From assembly GCA_013812505.1 (NCBI GenBank), contig JACCTH010000082.1, positions 17,242-81,241 on the forward strand: a DNA stretch of 64,000 nt. The letters run 5' to 3'. A model generated the notes under the pieces. It had not been told where the DNA came from, searched no databases, and saw nothing but the letters and a program-made list of their open reading frames with translations. Below, in pieces: positions 23,262 through 31,077 of the stretch. How positions within the stretch are numbered: position 1 is the first letter of the stretch; each line of letters opens with the position of its first letter. Both the position numbers and the translations under genes were made by a program. The stretch is from Acidimicrobiia bacterium. GTDB taxonomy: Bacteria; Actinomycetota; Acidimicrobiia; Spongiisociales; ZC4RG35.

Positions 23262-23599
23262 GAGGTGCTCTGATAGTTGCAGGTGGCGCCCTGCTGCTCA
23301 CGTTTCCTTCCAACTACGCAGTCCGGTTCGTGCTTTCGCGCGCGCGTGGCGTACGCGTCCCGGCGGAGATCGGTGCCGGTCGTTGGATCGGAACCATGGA
23401 ACGACTAACGATCTATCTGCTGGTGTTGAGTGGAGAAGCGGCTGCTGCGGGTTTAGTCGTGGCGGCGAAGAGCCTTCTCCGGTTTCCGGAGATCACGGGA
23501 CCCGACAGCCGCTTGTCGCCGGAGTATGTCTTGGTTGGCTCACTCGCTTCGTGGCTTTGTGCATTTGCGATCGGAGCTGGCGTATCCCTTCTGATTTAA
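23258..23599 (+). CDS. Small membrane protein paired with SatD
   Basis: The 113-residue protein has three predicted membrane helices: about 3-25, 48-70 and 88-112. The segment GRWIGTMERLTIYLLVLSGEAAAAGLVVAAKSLLRFPEI matches the conserved part of the membrane partners of SatD, which often read ERxLxxxLvLxGxxxAIgfvitAKSi. It starts with GTG inside the end of the satD-like gene, so translation is coupled. Function is unknown. Confidence 0.7.
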   Translation: MRGALIVAGGALLLTFPSNYAVRFVLSRARGVRVPAEIGAGRWIGTMERLTIYLLVLSGEAAAAGLVVAAKSLLRFPEITGPDSRLSPEYVLVGSLASWLCAFAIGAGVSLLI

Positions 23600-23610
23600 T
23601 CTGGCGTCCG

Positions 23611-23672
23611 ATTGCCGAATTCCGGCAATGGGACGACGAATTTGCCCAGATGTGTGAATGAGACGGCAAATT
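23611..23672. terminator. Paired inverted repeats between convergent genes
   Basis: ATTGCCG-AATTC-CGGCAAT (23611-23629) is a perfect stem and is followed by AATTTGCC (23639-23646) and GGCAAATT (23665-23672), a second stem with an 18-base loop. Together they fill the gap between the small membrane protein gene and the MFS gene and probably stop transcription from both sides. Confidence 0.55.
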
Positions 23673-23709
23673 TGGTGAGCGGCTGCGACCTCCGTGGACG
23701 CTTGAAGCC

Positions 23710-24891
23710 TCAACGTCGAAGAACCCACCAACCGGCTAGAACGAAGCCGGCGAGTGCAGCCATCGCAACCATGCGGCCGAGGCCGAGCACGTCGACGATC
23801 AGCGCCCAGAGCAGCGGGCCGAGGATCGTGGCGAAGCGGCCCATGATGGCGTAGAGGCCGTAGAACTCCCCGACGCGATCTGGCGGGCTGAGCTCGAGCA
23901 TCAGGACTCGGTCGCTGGCCCAGGTTGCTCCGAGGGCAACTCCGCCGACGACGCCGACGATCCAGACTAGATCCGGCAGGTCGAAGACGGCGGCGAGGAT
24001 GCCGGCGATGATCGCCGCGGCCCAAAGGAGGAGCACGAGCCGCAGGCTGCGGCGCGGGCCCCAGATCTCGGTTAAGCGTCCGCCCAGGAAGCCCCCGGCG
24101 ATGGCTGCAGCGATGGCAATGGTGAGCAAAGTGTTGACCGCAGAAGTGCTCAGCCCGAGCTCGGTAATCACGAACAACGCCAAAAACCCGCCGATGAGAG
24201 TGTTGATTGCGTCGGTGTAGAGAAAGCGACCGATCAAGAACCGCACCATTCCCGGGACCGAGCGGGCTGCGCGCCAGGCCGCCAGCAGCCCGACCGGCCG
24301 CTCCACCCGGTTGACAGGCGGTGACTCCTTGACCCAAACAAAAATCGGTACGGCGAAGAGGACAAAGGCGCCTGCCAGAGAAACAAAGACCCCGCGGTAA
24401 TCACCGTCGAGTACTTCGAGAACGAAGCGTCCCAGCCCTAGGCCGAGGAATGATCCGAGATAGCCGATCCCAACCCCCATGCCGGAGATGCGCGCCCTCG
24501 TCTCGACGGTGCTCACCGACGGCAAGAGGGCGTCGTAGAGCGCTGATCCAAGGTTGAAACCGATGAGCCCCACGGCGAGCAGGAGCAGTGAGCCGAACAG
24601 AGGGACCGAACCGAGGAGGGCCGTGGTGACGACGGCGACGCCAGTCGTGACTGCCAGCCAGGGAAGTCGACGCCCGCTTCGATCGGTGATGCCTCCGATC
24701 CAGGGAGCGAGGAAGATCACCGCGATCCCTGCCCCCGCCTCGGCCAGAGCAAGAGCTCCATCGCGGCCGCCTGAGGCGTGGAGGAAAGCTGGGAAATAGA
24801 GACCGATGACCCCGAGGGCGAAAACGGTGTTGGCAAGGTCGTAGAGGACCCAGCCAGTTGTGGGCCGAGACTTCAGCTGCGACCGAATCAG
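23710..24891 (-). CDS. MFS transporter of the Atg22/UMF1 type, start codon non-standard or misplaced
   Basis: The 336-residue track ORF starts at a GTG inside the protein. Upstream the frame continues with TGWVLYDLANTVFALGVIGLYFPAF, which is the family N-terminus (usually WALYDWANSAF). No ATG, GTG or TTG precedes that stretch before an in-frame stop. A CTG at 24891 overlaps the stop of the upstream dehydrogenase as CTGA and would give 393 residues; another CTG is at 24876. About twelve membrane helices are expected, and GITDRSGRRLPW is the MFS loop. A second member of this family is at 29698. The substrate is unknown. Confidence 0.8.
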   Translation of the reverse strand: MIRSQLKSRPTTGWVLYDLANTVFALGVIGLYFPAFLHASGGRDGALALAEAGAGIAVIFLAPWIGGITDRSGRRLPWLAVTTGVAVVTTALLGSVPLFGSLLLLAVGLIGFNLGSALYDALLPSVSTVETRARISGMGVGIGYLGSFLGLGLGRFVLEVLDGDYRGVFVSLAGAFVLFAVPIFVWVKESPPVNRVERPVGLLAAWRAARSVPGMVRFLIGRFLYTDAINTLIGGFLALFVITELGLSTSAVNTLLTIAIAAAIAGGFLGGRLTEIWGPRRSLRLVLLLWAAAIIAGILAAVFDLPDLVWIVGVVGGVALGATWASDRVLMLELSPPDRVGEFYGLYAIMGRFATILGPLLWALIVDVLGLGRMVAMAALAGFVLAGWWVLRR

Positions 24892-25964
24892 AAAGTCACG
24901 GCCACCGACAGGAGCTCGTCATGTCCGAGCATGCCGGCGGCGGCTTGCAGCGCACGGTTGCTCTCGGTGAGGGGGAATTGATGGGAAACCAATTGGTCCA
25001 TCGACGGGTCGGAAGCGATCTGAGCCGAAGCCCACCGATAACCGGCGCTGGTGGCCCCCAGCGCCCCCCGCAGTGTCAATTGCTTGGTCACCAACAGATC
25101 GGAGAAAAACTGGACCGGGCGATTGCCCTTCATCGATGCCAGCACCACCGTCCCTCCCGAGCGGACGAGATCGAGCGCAGTGAACATCGCCTCGGGATCA
25201 TCGGAGGTCACGTCGACGACGATATCGGGACGGGTGCCGAGATGATCGGCGACGGCCGCGGGAACGTCCTCGGTGGTGGCGTCGATGATGAGATGAGCCC
25301 CGAGTTTCTGGGCAACCGCCAATCGGTCGTAGTCGGAGTCGAGACCGCTGACGCCGACCCAGGAGGCGCCGGCCGCGAGAGCGGCGATGACACAGGCGAG
25401 GCCGCGCGGTCCCGGGCCGAGCACCATCACGGTCTGGCCCTCAGCCAGCGCCGGCAACTCCACTGCCCAGGTGTACCCCGCGGCTAGCGGGTGAACAAAG
25501 GTGGCCAGCTCGGCCGAGATGTCGTCTGACACAGGATGAAGAACTGAGCTCGGATCGAGATAGAGATATTCGGCGAGACCGCCCCATAGGCCGGGCGGTT
25601 CGGTGGAGGGAAGCCGGCCGTAGCTATTGACAGGAACTCGCTGCCTGCAACCGCCGATCCCATTCTGACAACGCCGGCACACGCCGCACCGAAGGTCGGG
25701 CTCCACCACCACTCGCGTCCCCACCTCGAAGGGAAGCGACTCGTCGGCCACTGCTACGCGGCCGACGACCTGGTGGCCCAGCACCAGCGGATAGAGGACG
25801 TCGTTGCGATCGCCTTTCCAAATCTGGACGTCGGCGCCGGAGATGCCGGTCGCCTCGATGGCGAGCCATCCGCCGTTCGGCATGGTGCGGATCGGGAGAC
25901 GATGGCAAGTCAACTGCCTGGGCTCAACCAACAACATCGCTTTGGCGAACGTTGGTGTATCCAC
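24888..25964 (-). CDS. Zinc-type medium-chain alcohol dehydrogenase-like oxidoreductase
   Basis: The 358-residue protein has the MDR layout: a catalytic domain with the four-cysteine structural zinc loop RCGVCRRCQNGIGGC and a Rossmann domain (VMVLGPGPRGLACVIAALAAG). The catalytic zinc site is altered: TGISGADVQIW has Ser where CGTD is usual, and GHQVVG has Gln where GHE is usual. The reaction may therefore differ from a standard zinc alcohol dehydrogenase. It starts with GTG and overlaps the MFS gene downstream, so the two are probably one operon and may share a substrate. Confidence 0.8.
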   Translation of the reverse strand: MDTPTFAKAMLLVEPRQLTCHRLPIRTMPNGGWLAIEATGISGADVQIWKGDRNDVLYPLVLGHQVVGRVAVADESLPFEVGTRVVVEPDLRCGVCRRCQNGIGGCRQRVPVNSYGRLPSTEPPGLWGGLAEYLYLDPSSVLHPVSDDISAELATFVHPLAAGYTWAVELPALAEGQTVMVLGPGPRGLACVIAALAAGASWVGVSGLDSDYDRLAVAQKLGAHLIIDATTEDVPAAVADHLGTRPDIVVDVTSDDPEAMFTALDLVRSGGTVVLASMKGNRPVQFFSDLLVTKQLTLRGALGATSAGYRWASAQIASDPSMDQLVSHQFPLTESNRALQAAAGMLGHDELLSVAVTF

Positions 25965-25997
25965 TTCCCAGCGAGTGTATAGGTCGCTTCCCCGCGG

Positions 25998-27209
25998 TCA
26001 GATCGGCCGGGTGGCGAGCGCCTTTGACATTCGTTCCATGGCGATTTCGAGGTCGTCATCAGCCAAGGCATAGGAGAGCCGGGCATATCCGTCGAGTCCA
26101 AAAGCCTCGCCTGGAACGACCGCGACGTCCGCCTCTTCGAGGAGATAGCTGGCGGCCGCCATTGACGAGTCGAAGCCGCCGATGGCCGGAAACGTGTAAA
26201 ACGCCCCCTCGGGCTCGAGGCATTCGACCCCATTCATCTCGTTCAGCCAGCCGACCATTGCTTGGCGCCTCTTGTCGAAGGAGAGTCGCATGTCTTCGAT
26301 CGGCTCGCGCGGCCCGTTCAAGGCCGCCACGGCCGCCTGCTGGGCGATGTTGTTCACGTTCGAGGTGAGATGTGATTGATAGTTGGACGCCGCCTTGATC
26401 ACATCGGCGGGGCCGACCAGCCAGCCCACTCGCCAGCCAGTCATGGCGAACGTCTTGGCCACCCCGTTGACGATGAGCCAGCGATCACCCAGCTCAGGAA
26501 CGGCTGCGATCGAAGGAGCGGAAACCAATCCGTTGTAGATCAACCGCTGGTAGATCTCATCGGTGATGACCCAGATCCTTCGCTCGGCCGCCCAACGGCC
26601 CACCGCTTCCACCTCGGCGGCGGTGTACACCGCTCCCGTAGGGTTCGATGGGGAGACAAAGATCAGCGCCTTGGTCCGGTCGGTGGTCGCTTTGTCCAGT
26701 TGATCGACAGTGACCTTGAAGCCGGTCTGGGAATTGGTGTCAACCACGACCGGGCTTGCTCCAGCTAACCGGCTCGCCTCGGGATAGGTCACCCAGTAGG
26801 GAGCCGGGATTAGAACCTCGTCGCCTGCGTCGAGGATCGCGGCCAGACCCAAGTAAACCGCTTGCTTGCCACCGTTGGTGATGAGGGTTTGGTTCGCGCT
26901 GACCGCCGGCCCCGAAAACTCGGTCGTGTAGTGCGCGACTGCCTCGCGCAGCGCCGGCAGTCCGCTGTTGGGGGTGTAGTGATGATTAGCGGGGTCGAGC
27001 GCCGCCTGGCGAGCGGCTTCGACGATGTGTCCGGGGGTGGCGAAGTCGGGTTCCCCGGCCCCGAGGCTGATGGTCGGCCGACCGGCGGCTTTGAGCTGGC
27101 GGGCGCGCTCGGTGATCGCCATCGTCGAGGATTCGGCAATGGCGCTGACCCGACCGGAGATTCGGTCAGAGACCGTCTTTGACCTCTTCGACGCCTTCTT
27201 CGACAGCAT
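25998..27209 (-). CDS. Class I PLP aminotransferase, aspartate aminotransferase-like
   Basis: The 403-residue enzyme has the fold-type I landmarks ISLGAGEPDFATPGHI, NHHYTPNSGLPALREAV, TNGGKQAVYLGLAAILD, VSPSNPTGAVY, the PLP lysine in NGVAKTFAMTGWRVGWLVG, and the C-terminal arginine in GYARLSYA. This is the AspB/prephenate-type subgroup. The track ORF begins inside the LEA-like gene; the best start is the ATG at 27209 (MLSKKASKRSKTVSDRISGRVSAI), which overlaps that gene by 44 bases. An ATG further in (MAITERARQ) would lose conserved N-terminal residues. Confidence 0.9.
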   Translation of the reverse strand: MLSKKASKRSKTVSDRISGRVSAIAESSTMAITERARQLKAAGRPTISLGAGEPDFATPGHIVEAARQAALDPANHHYTPNSGLPALREAVAHYTTEFSGPAVSANQTLITNGGKQAVYLGLAAILDAGDEVLIPAPYWVTYPEASRLAGASPVVVDTNSQTGFKVTVDQLDKATTDRTKALIFVSPSNPTGAVYTAAEVEAVGRWAAERRIWVITDEIYQRLIYNGLVSAPSIAAVPELGDRWLIVNGVAKTFAMTGWRVGWLVGPADVIKAASNYQSHLTSNVNNIAQQAAVAALNGPREPIEDMRLSFDKRRQAMVGWLNEMNGVECLEPEGAFYTFPAIGGFDSSMAAASYLLEEADVAVVPGEAFGLDGYARLSYALADDDLEIAMERMSKALATRPI

Positions 27210-27618
27210 CTTTGGCGTCGGCCGTCGTGTCCTTGGCCTCTTCAACGACGTCGGACGCTTTGTCCTTGACTTCATCGGCGACGTCGGCCGTTGCGTCCTT
27301 GGCCTCGTCAACAACATCGGCCGCTTTGTCCTTGACTTCATCGGCGACGTCGGAGACGGCTTCGCCTGGGCTCGACGACCGCATCTCGCTCAGCTTCTCT
27401 TTGCCCTTCTCCCAGGCATCCTCGGCCACGTCCTTGCCTTTCTCCCAAGCCTCTTCGGCCGCGTCCTTGATCTTCTCCATCACGGGTCCGGCCTTCTCGA
27501 GGGCATCGCCCGCGACTTCCTTTGCTTTCGCGAGCAAAGGGCCGGCCTTTTCGGCGGCGTCGTCGGCGAGCTCTTTGCCCTTCTGGGCAGCGTCCTTCAT
27601 CGTGTCCTTGATTGACAC
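27166..27618 (-). CDS. LEA-like / apolipoprotein-like helical repeat protein
   Basis: The protein (about 150 residues) is almost only Lys, Glu, Asp, Ala and Val in amphipathic helical repeats, for example VADEVKDKAADVVDEAKDAT, which is repeated nearly unchanged, and WEKGKDVAEDAWEKGKEKL. There is no signal peptide or membrane segment. Such 11-residue-period proteins resemble group 3 LEA proteins and YtxH-like stress proteins. The GTG at 27618 has AGGAGG six bases upstream and is a better start than the GTG at 27624. It may protect the cell in drying or salt stress; this is an inference from composition. Confidence 0.8.
   Translation of the reverse strand: MSIKDTMKDAAQKGKELADDAAEKAGPLLAKAKEVAGDALEKAGPVMEKIKDAAEEAWEKGKDVAEDAWEKGKEKLSEMRSSSPGEAVSDVADEVKDKAADVVDEAKDATADVADEVKDKASDVVEEAKDTTADAKDAVEEGVEEVKDGL
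27250..27365 (-). repeat. Direct repeat coding for the LEA-like helical units
   Basis: Units of about 60-66 bases containing TTGTCCTTGACTTCATCGGC and GGCCTCGTCAACAACATCGG are repeated nearly exactly within the LEA-like gene. The repeat makes long open frames on the opposite strand, which are not genes. Confidence 0.6.
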
Positions 27619-27637
27619 TTGCACCCTCCTGTGGTGA

Positions 27638-28357
27638 TTAGGGGTAACGGTAGACGCTGACGATCCGCCCGGCAGCGTCGAGAAGCAGCGCCGTATCGCC
27701 GTTGTTGTTCCACACAGAAGACGTCAAGACCACGGTTTCGCTCCCGGCCGGCATTGTGAACTCACCCAGCTCGATCCGATTGACCGATGATTCGTCGCGC
27801 AGGACAAATCCGGACAGATCGACCGCTCGCCTTTCCAGGTTTCGAATCGTCACGGCCTCATCGGTGTCTTCGCCCGGCGGATTGAAGACGACGTCCACAA
27901 TTGCAACATGAGGGAGAGGGTCGTTGACGCCGCAGATCCCGATGGCCCACATACCCCGAGCGTCGATTCGAGCGTCTCCCTCCGCATCGAGGAGCTCGGT
28001 TGCGCTCGAGCTCAACGCCAGGGCGTGGCCGCTGCGGACCAGCTCCTGGTTGATCCAACTGTCCTCGAAGTAAACCTCGGCCAGGCTCCGATCGAACTGG
28101 TCGACGTCGACGATGACCAACTCGACCATTCGGTCTGCGATCTCGTTCTGAAGCCATTCGCTTGCCTCGGCTCCGTAGCACTCGTCAAGCTCGGGAGCGT
28201 TCACCCCGACCAGACGAACCTCGAGGTCACCGGCCCGAAAGCTGTCCCCGTCGGCGACCCGGTCAACCGTGGCCCCTATTCGATTGGAGGCGAGCGTGGT
28301 GTCCGGGGAATTGGTTGTGACACAGGCGGCAAGGCCGAGCAGGAGGACGAGGCGCAT
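27638..28357 (-). CDS. Lipoprotein with staphylococcal-nuclease-like and lamin-tail domains
   Basis: The 239-residue product opens with a lipoprotein signal (MRLVLLLGLAAC). Residues 28-140 match the SNase fold (GATVDRVADGDSFRAGDLEVRLVGVNAPELDECYGAEASEWL), with the DGDS and RLVGVNAPE metal and phosphate sites present. Residues 150-239 form a lamin-tail beta domain (IVDVVFNPPGEDTDEAVTIRNLERRAVDLSGFVLRDE). It is thus probably a surface nuclease, with the tail domain used for anchoring or DNA contact. It abuts the flavoprotein gene with no gap. Confidence 0.85.
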   Translation of the reverse strand: MRLVLLLGLAACVTTNSPDTTLASNRIGATVDRVADGDSFRAGDLEVRLVGVNAPELDECYGAEASEWLQNEIADRMVELVIVDVDQFDRSLAEVYFEDSWINQELVRSGHALALSSSATELLDAEGDARIDARGMWAIGICGVNDPLPHVAIVDVVFNPPGEDTDEAVTIRNLERRAVDLSGFVLRDESSVNRIELGEFTMPAGSETVVLTSSVWNNNGDTALLLDAAGRIVSVYRYP

Positions 28358-29701
28358 TCACGCCCTGGCTTCAGCGGCGCGGCGGGAGGCGATGTGGATG
28401 AGGTCCCAGACGCCCGAGAATGGAGGCGCGTAGGCAAGGTCGACCCACGCCAGGTCCTCGACCGCCATCTCGGTCCATAGGGCCATGGCCAACCCATCGA
28501 TCTTCTTCCCGGAGCCGGGACCACCAGCGATCTGCGCCCCGACCAGCCGACCCGTCGCGCGGTCGGCGATCACCTTGAGCTCAACTGGCGCGGCATTCGG
28601 CCAATAACCGGCGGTATTGGTGCCGTTGACCGTCCCCGACACCACCTCGAGACCGGCCGCTTCCGCCTGCCGCGAAGTAAGACCCGTCCGAGCCAGCTCC
28701 ACCTCGCCCACTTTGGTGATGGCGGTGCCCAGCACGCCGGGAAATCTCGCTTTGGCCGAACCGTTCATGGAAGCGGCGATGTTGGCGCCGGCAATCCGCC
28801 CGGCCTTGTTGGCCACAGTGCCAAGGGCAATGTTGACTTGGCGCCTGCTGATGCGGTGGGTGGCCTCCGCACAGTCGCCGGCCGACCAGACACCTTCGAG
28901 GTTCGTCTCCTGAAATTCGTTCACCGCCACCGCCCCGCTGTCGCCGAGGGCGATGCCTGTTTCGCGGGCAAGCTCGACTTCGGGGTCGGTCCCAACGCCG
29001 AGCACCACGAAGTCGGCGGGGATCGTGTCGCCACCGGTGGCCACACCCTCGGCGGTTATCCCGTACACAGGCGCCGAGAGCACAAGCTCGATTCCCAGCC
29101 GGCGGCACGCTTCGTTGGCGGCGGCTCCGATGTCGGGGTCGATCGTCCGCGAAAGCACATGGCTGCCAGAAGTAACGAGTGACACGTTGACTCCCCGATG
29201 ACAGAGTGCTTCGGCCGCTTCGAGCCCGATGTAACCGCCGCCGACTACTGCGGCCTTCTTGACTCCGCCATCGACCACGTCGCGTAGTTGGGCGGCGTCG
29301 TCCAAGGACCGCAGTCCGTAAGCGCGGTCGGCGCCGATGATCGAATCTGGCCGCGCCGGTGCGGCGCCGGTCGAATACATGAGAAAGTCGAATCCAATCC
29401 GCGTGCGCTCGCCCTCTTTCTCCACCACGACCGAGCGCCGATCGAAGTCGATGCCACGGACCGTGGTTTGGAGCTGTACGTCGATGCCTTGATCGGCAAA
29501 CTGTTGCGGGGTCCGTGCCACCAATCGGTCGATCGAGGACACTTCCCCTCCGATCAGGTAGGGCTCGCCGCAGGCTGAATAGCTGACGTGGTTGCCCCGC
29601 TCGAAAGCGATGACCTCCAAGTCGGGGACGAGTCGCTTGGCGTGACTGGCCGCCGACATCCCGGCAGCATCGCCGCCCACGACCAGAAGCCGTTGTGTCA
29701 T
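28358..29701 (-). CDS. CoA-disulfide reductase/NADH oxidase-like flavoprotein
   Basis: The 447-residue protein is a pyridine nucleotide-disulfide oxidoreductase with one active-site cysteine: VSYSACGEPYLIGG near residue 43 matches the SxxCGxPY of CoA-disulfide reductases and Nox enzymes. The FAD loop LVVGGDAAGMSAA and NAD loop AAVVGGGYIGLEAAEAL are intact, as is VWSAGDCAE. A dimerisation domain ends the protein. It may reduce CoA disulfide or related persulfides with NAD(P)H. Its start overlaps the stop of the upstream MFS gene by four bases. Confidence 0.88.
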   Translation of the reverse strand: MTQRLLVVGGDAAGMSAASHAKRLVPDLEVIAFERGNHVSYSACGEPYLIGGEVSSIDRLVARTPQQFADQGIDVQLQTTVRGIDFDRRSVVVEKEGERTRIGFDFLMYSTGAAPARPDSIIGADRAYGLRSLDDAAQLRDVVDGGVKKAAVVGGGYIGLEAAEALCHRGVNVSLVTSGSHVLSRTIDPDIGAAANEACRRLGIELVLSAPVYGITAEGVATGGDTIPADFVVLGVGTDPEVELARETGIALGDSGAVAVNEFQETNLEGVWSAGDCAEATHRISRRQVNIALGTVANKAGRIAGANIAASMNGSAKARFPGVLGTAITKVGEVELARTGLTSRQAEAAGLEVVSGTVNGTNTAGYWPNAAPVELKVIADRATGRLVGAQIAGGPGSGKKIDGLAMALWTEMAVEDLAWVDLAYAPPFSGVWDLIHIASRRAAEARA

Positions 29702-31062
29702 CGGTCAACGCCGGCCGACGCGCCCTCAAACGTCCAGTTGTTCTTGGCTTCGCGGGCGCGGTCGATATCGACGAACGCGAGGAGGATGAAGCCGAGAACG
29801 AAGAGCACGATGAGCGAAAGGATTGCGTTGCGGCTGCTCCCTGTCATCTGGTTGACGATCCCGAAGAGCAAGGGACCCCAGATCGCGGCGAACTTCGAGA
29901 ACACCGAGTAAAACCCGTAGAACTCGGCCGAGGCTTCTTCCGGAATCATCGATCCGTAGAGGCTGCGAGACAACGCCTGGGTGGCGCCCAGCACCAGGCC
30001 GACCGAAGCCGCCAGACCCAGGAAGGGGATGAACTCGCCGTCGGGCAGCCGATAGCCGAGCACCGAGACGCCGATCCAGAGAACGAGGGAGATGAGGATC
30101 GCCCTTTTGGGGCCGATCCGGTCAGCGATCCACCCGAAGGTGAGCGCGCCGACAAACGCGACCGCCTGCACGACCAGAAAGGCGATCGCCACGTCGCCCG
30201 TCTCCAAGCCCAAGGTCTCGGTGGCAAATGCCGACGAGATCGAGATGATCGTTTGGACTCCGTCGTTGTAGAGCAGGAAGGCGAGGAGGAAGAGCAAGAG
30301 GTGGGGAAAGTGCCGCAGCCTTCGCACTGTGCTCCAGGTGCGTCCGAAACCGATCCGCGCATAAGTCAGGAACCGGTTGCCGCCCCCGGGAGGAAGTTGT
30401 TCAGCGACTCCTGGCTCGCGCAGACGCCGGAATGAGAAGATCGCAAAACCGAGCCACCAAAGCCCGGCCGCCACGATGGCGATGCGGGCGGCCGTGGCGG
30501 TGAAGCTGTCCGGGCTGAACTGGATGAGGAGCAGGGAAAGCAGGAACTGCAATCCCCCCCCGAGGTAGCCGAAGGCGAATCCTTTCGAGGAGACGCGATC
30601 GATCGTGTCTGCGGTGGTGAGGTGGGGAAGGAAGCTGTCGTAAAACACGGCGGCGATTGCCCAACACGTCTCGACCACCAAGAAGAGGATCACAGTCGGC
30701 CAGACCGCTCCTGGCCCGACGAACGCAAACCCAATCGAGAGGATTGCACCGGTGTAGGCGAATATCCGCAGGAACCGAAGTTTGGAGGCGGCGAAGTCGC
30801 CGACAGCGCCCATCACCGGGGAGACGACGAACGCGATTATCGCCGCCGCGCTCACCATGAAGCTGAACATCGATTCTCCGTCGACCAGGCGGCCGAACAG
30901 AAGCACCCCGCCTTCGGGCATGATCTCGCCGGTGAAGATCGCCGGGAGCAACACCGCCAAGATGGTGGTCGTGTAGGCGGAGTTCGCCCAGTCGTACATC
31001 GCCCAGCCGAAGATCGATCGCCGGTCGTTTCTCATCGGGCGCGACATTACGGCCGGGGCCAT
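29698..31062 (-). CDS. MFS transporter, Atg22/UMF1 type
   Basis: The 454-residue membrane protein has the family N-terminus IFGWAMYDWANSAYTTTILAVLLPAIF and twelve or so hydrophobic helices. FGWIADRIGPKRAI is the MFS loop and FYGFYSVFSKFAAIWGPLLFG a family stretch near the end. It is a paralogue of the gene at 23710. The substrate is unknown; relatives are related to vacuolar amino-acid effluxers. It is divergent from the sugar dehydrogenase gene with only 15 bases between starts. Confidence 0.85.
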   Translation of the reverse strand: MAPAVMSRPMRNDRRSIFGWAMYDWANSAYTTTILAVLLPAIFTGEIMPEGGVLLFGRLVDGESMFSFMVSAAAIIAFVVSPVMGAVGDFAASKLRFLRIFAYTGAILSIGFAFVGPGAVWPTVILFLVVETCWAIAAVFYDSFLPHLTTADTIDRVSSKGFAFGYLGGGLQFLLSLLLIQFSPDSFTATAARIAIVAAGLWWLGFAIFSFRRLREPGVAEQLPPGGGNRFLTYARIGFGRTWSTVRRLRHFPHLLLFLLAFLLYNDGVQTIISISSAFATETLGLETGDVAIAFLVVQAVAFVGALTFGWIADRIGPKRAILISLVLWIGVSVLGYRLPDGEFIPFLGLAASVGLVLGATQALSRSLYGSMIPEEASAEFYGFYSVFSKFAAIWGPLLFGIVNQMTGSSRNAILSLIVLFVLGFILLAFVDIDRAREAKNNWTFEGASAGVDR

Positions 31063-31077
31063 TACTTTGAGGCGTCG

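Noticed and set aside
27025-27637. Two plus-strand ORFs of 196 and 152 codons over the LEA-like gene
   Set aside because: They are mirror frames created by the internal repeat. The minus-strand gene has AGGAGG at correct spacing and a coherent helical composition.
30622-31077. N-terminal extension of the sugar dehydrogenase ORF
   Set aside because: It is antisense to the MFS gene and precedes a clear lipoprotein signal at the ATG at 31078.
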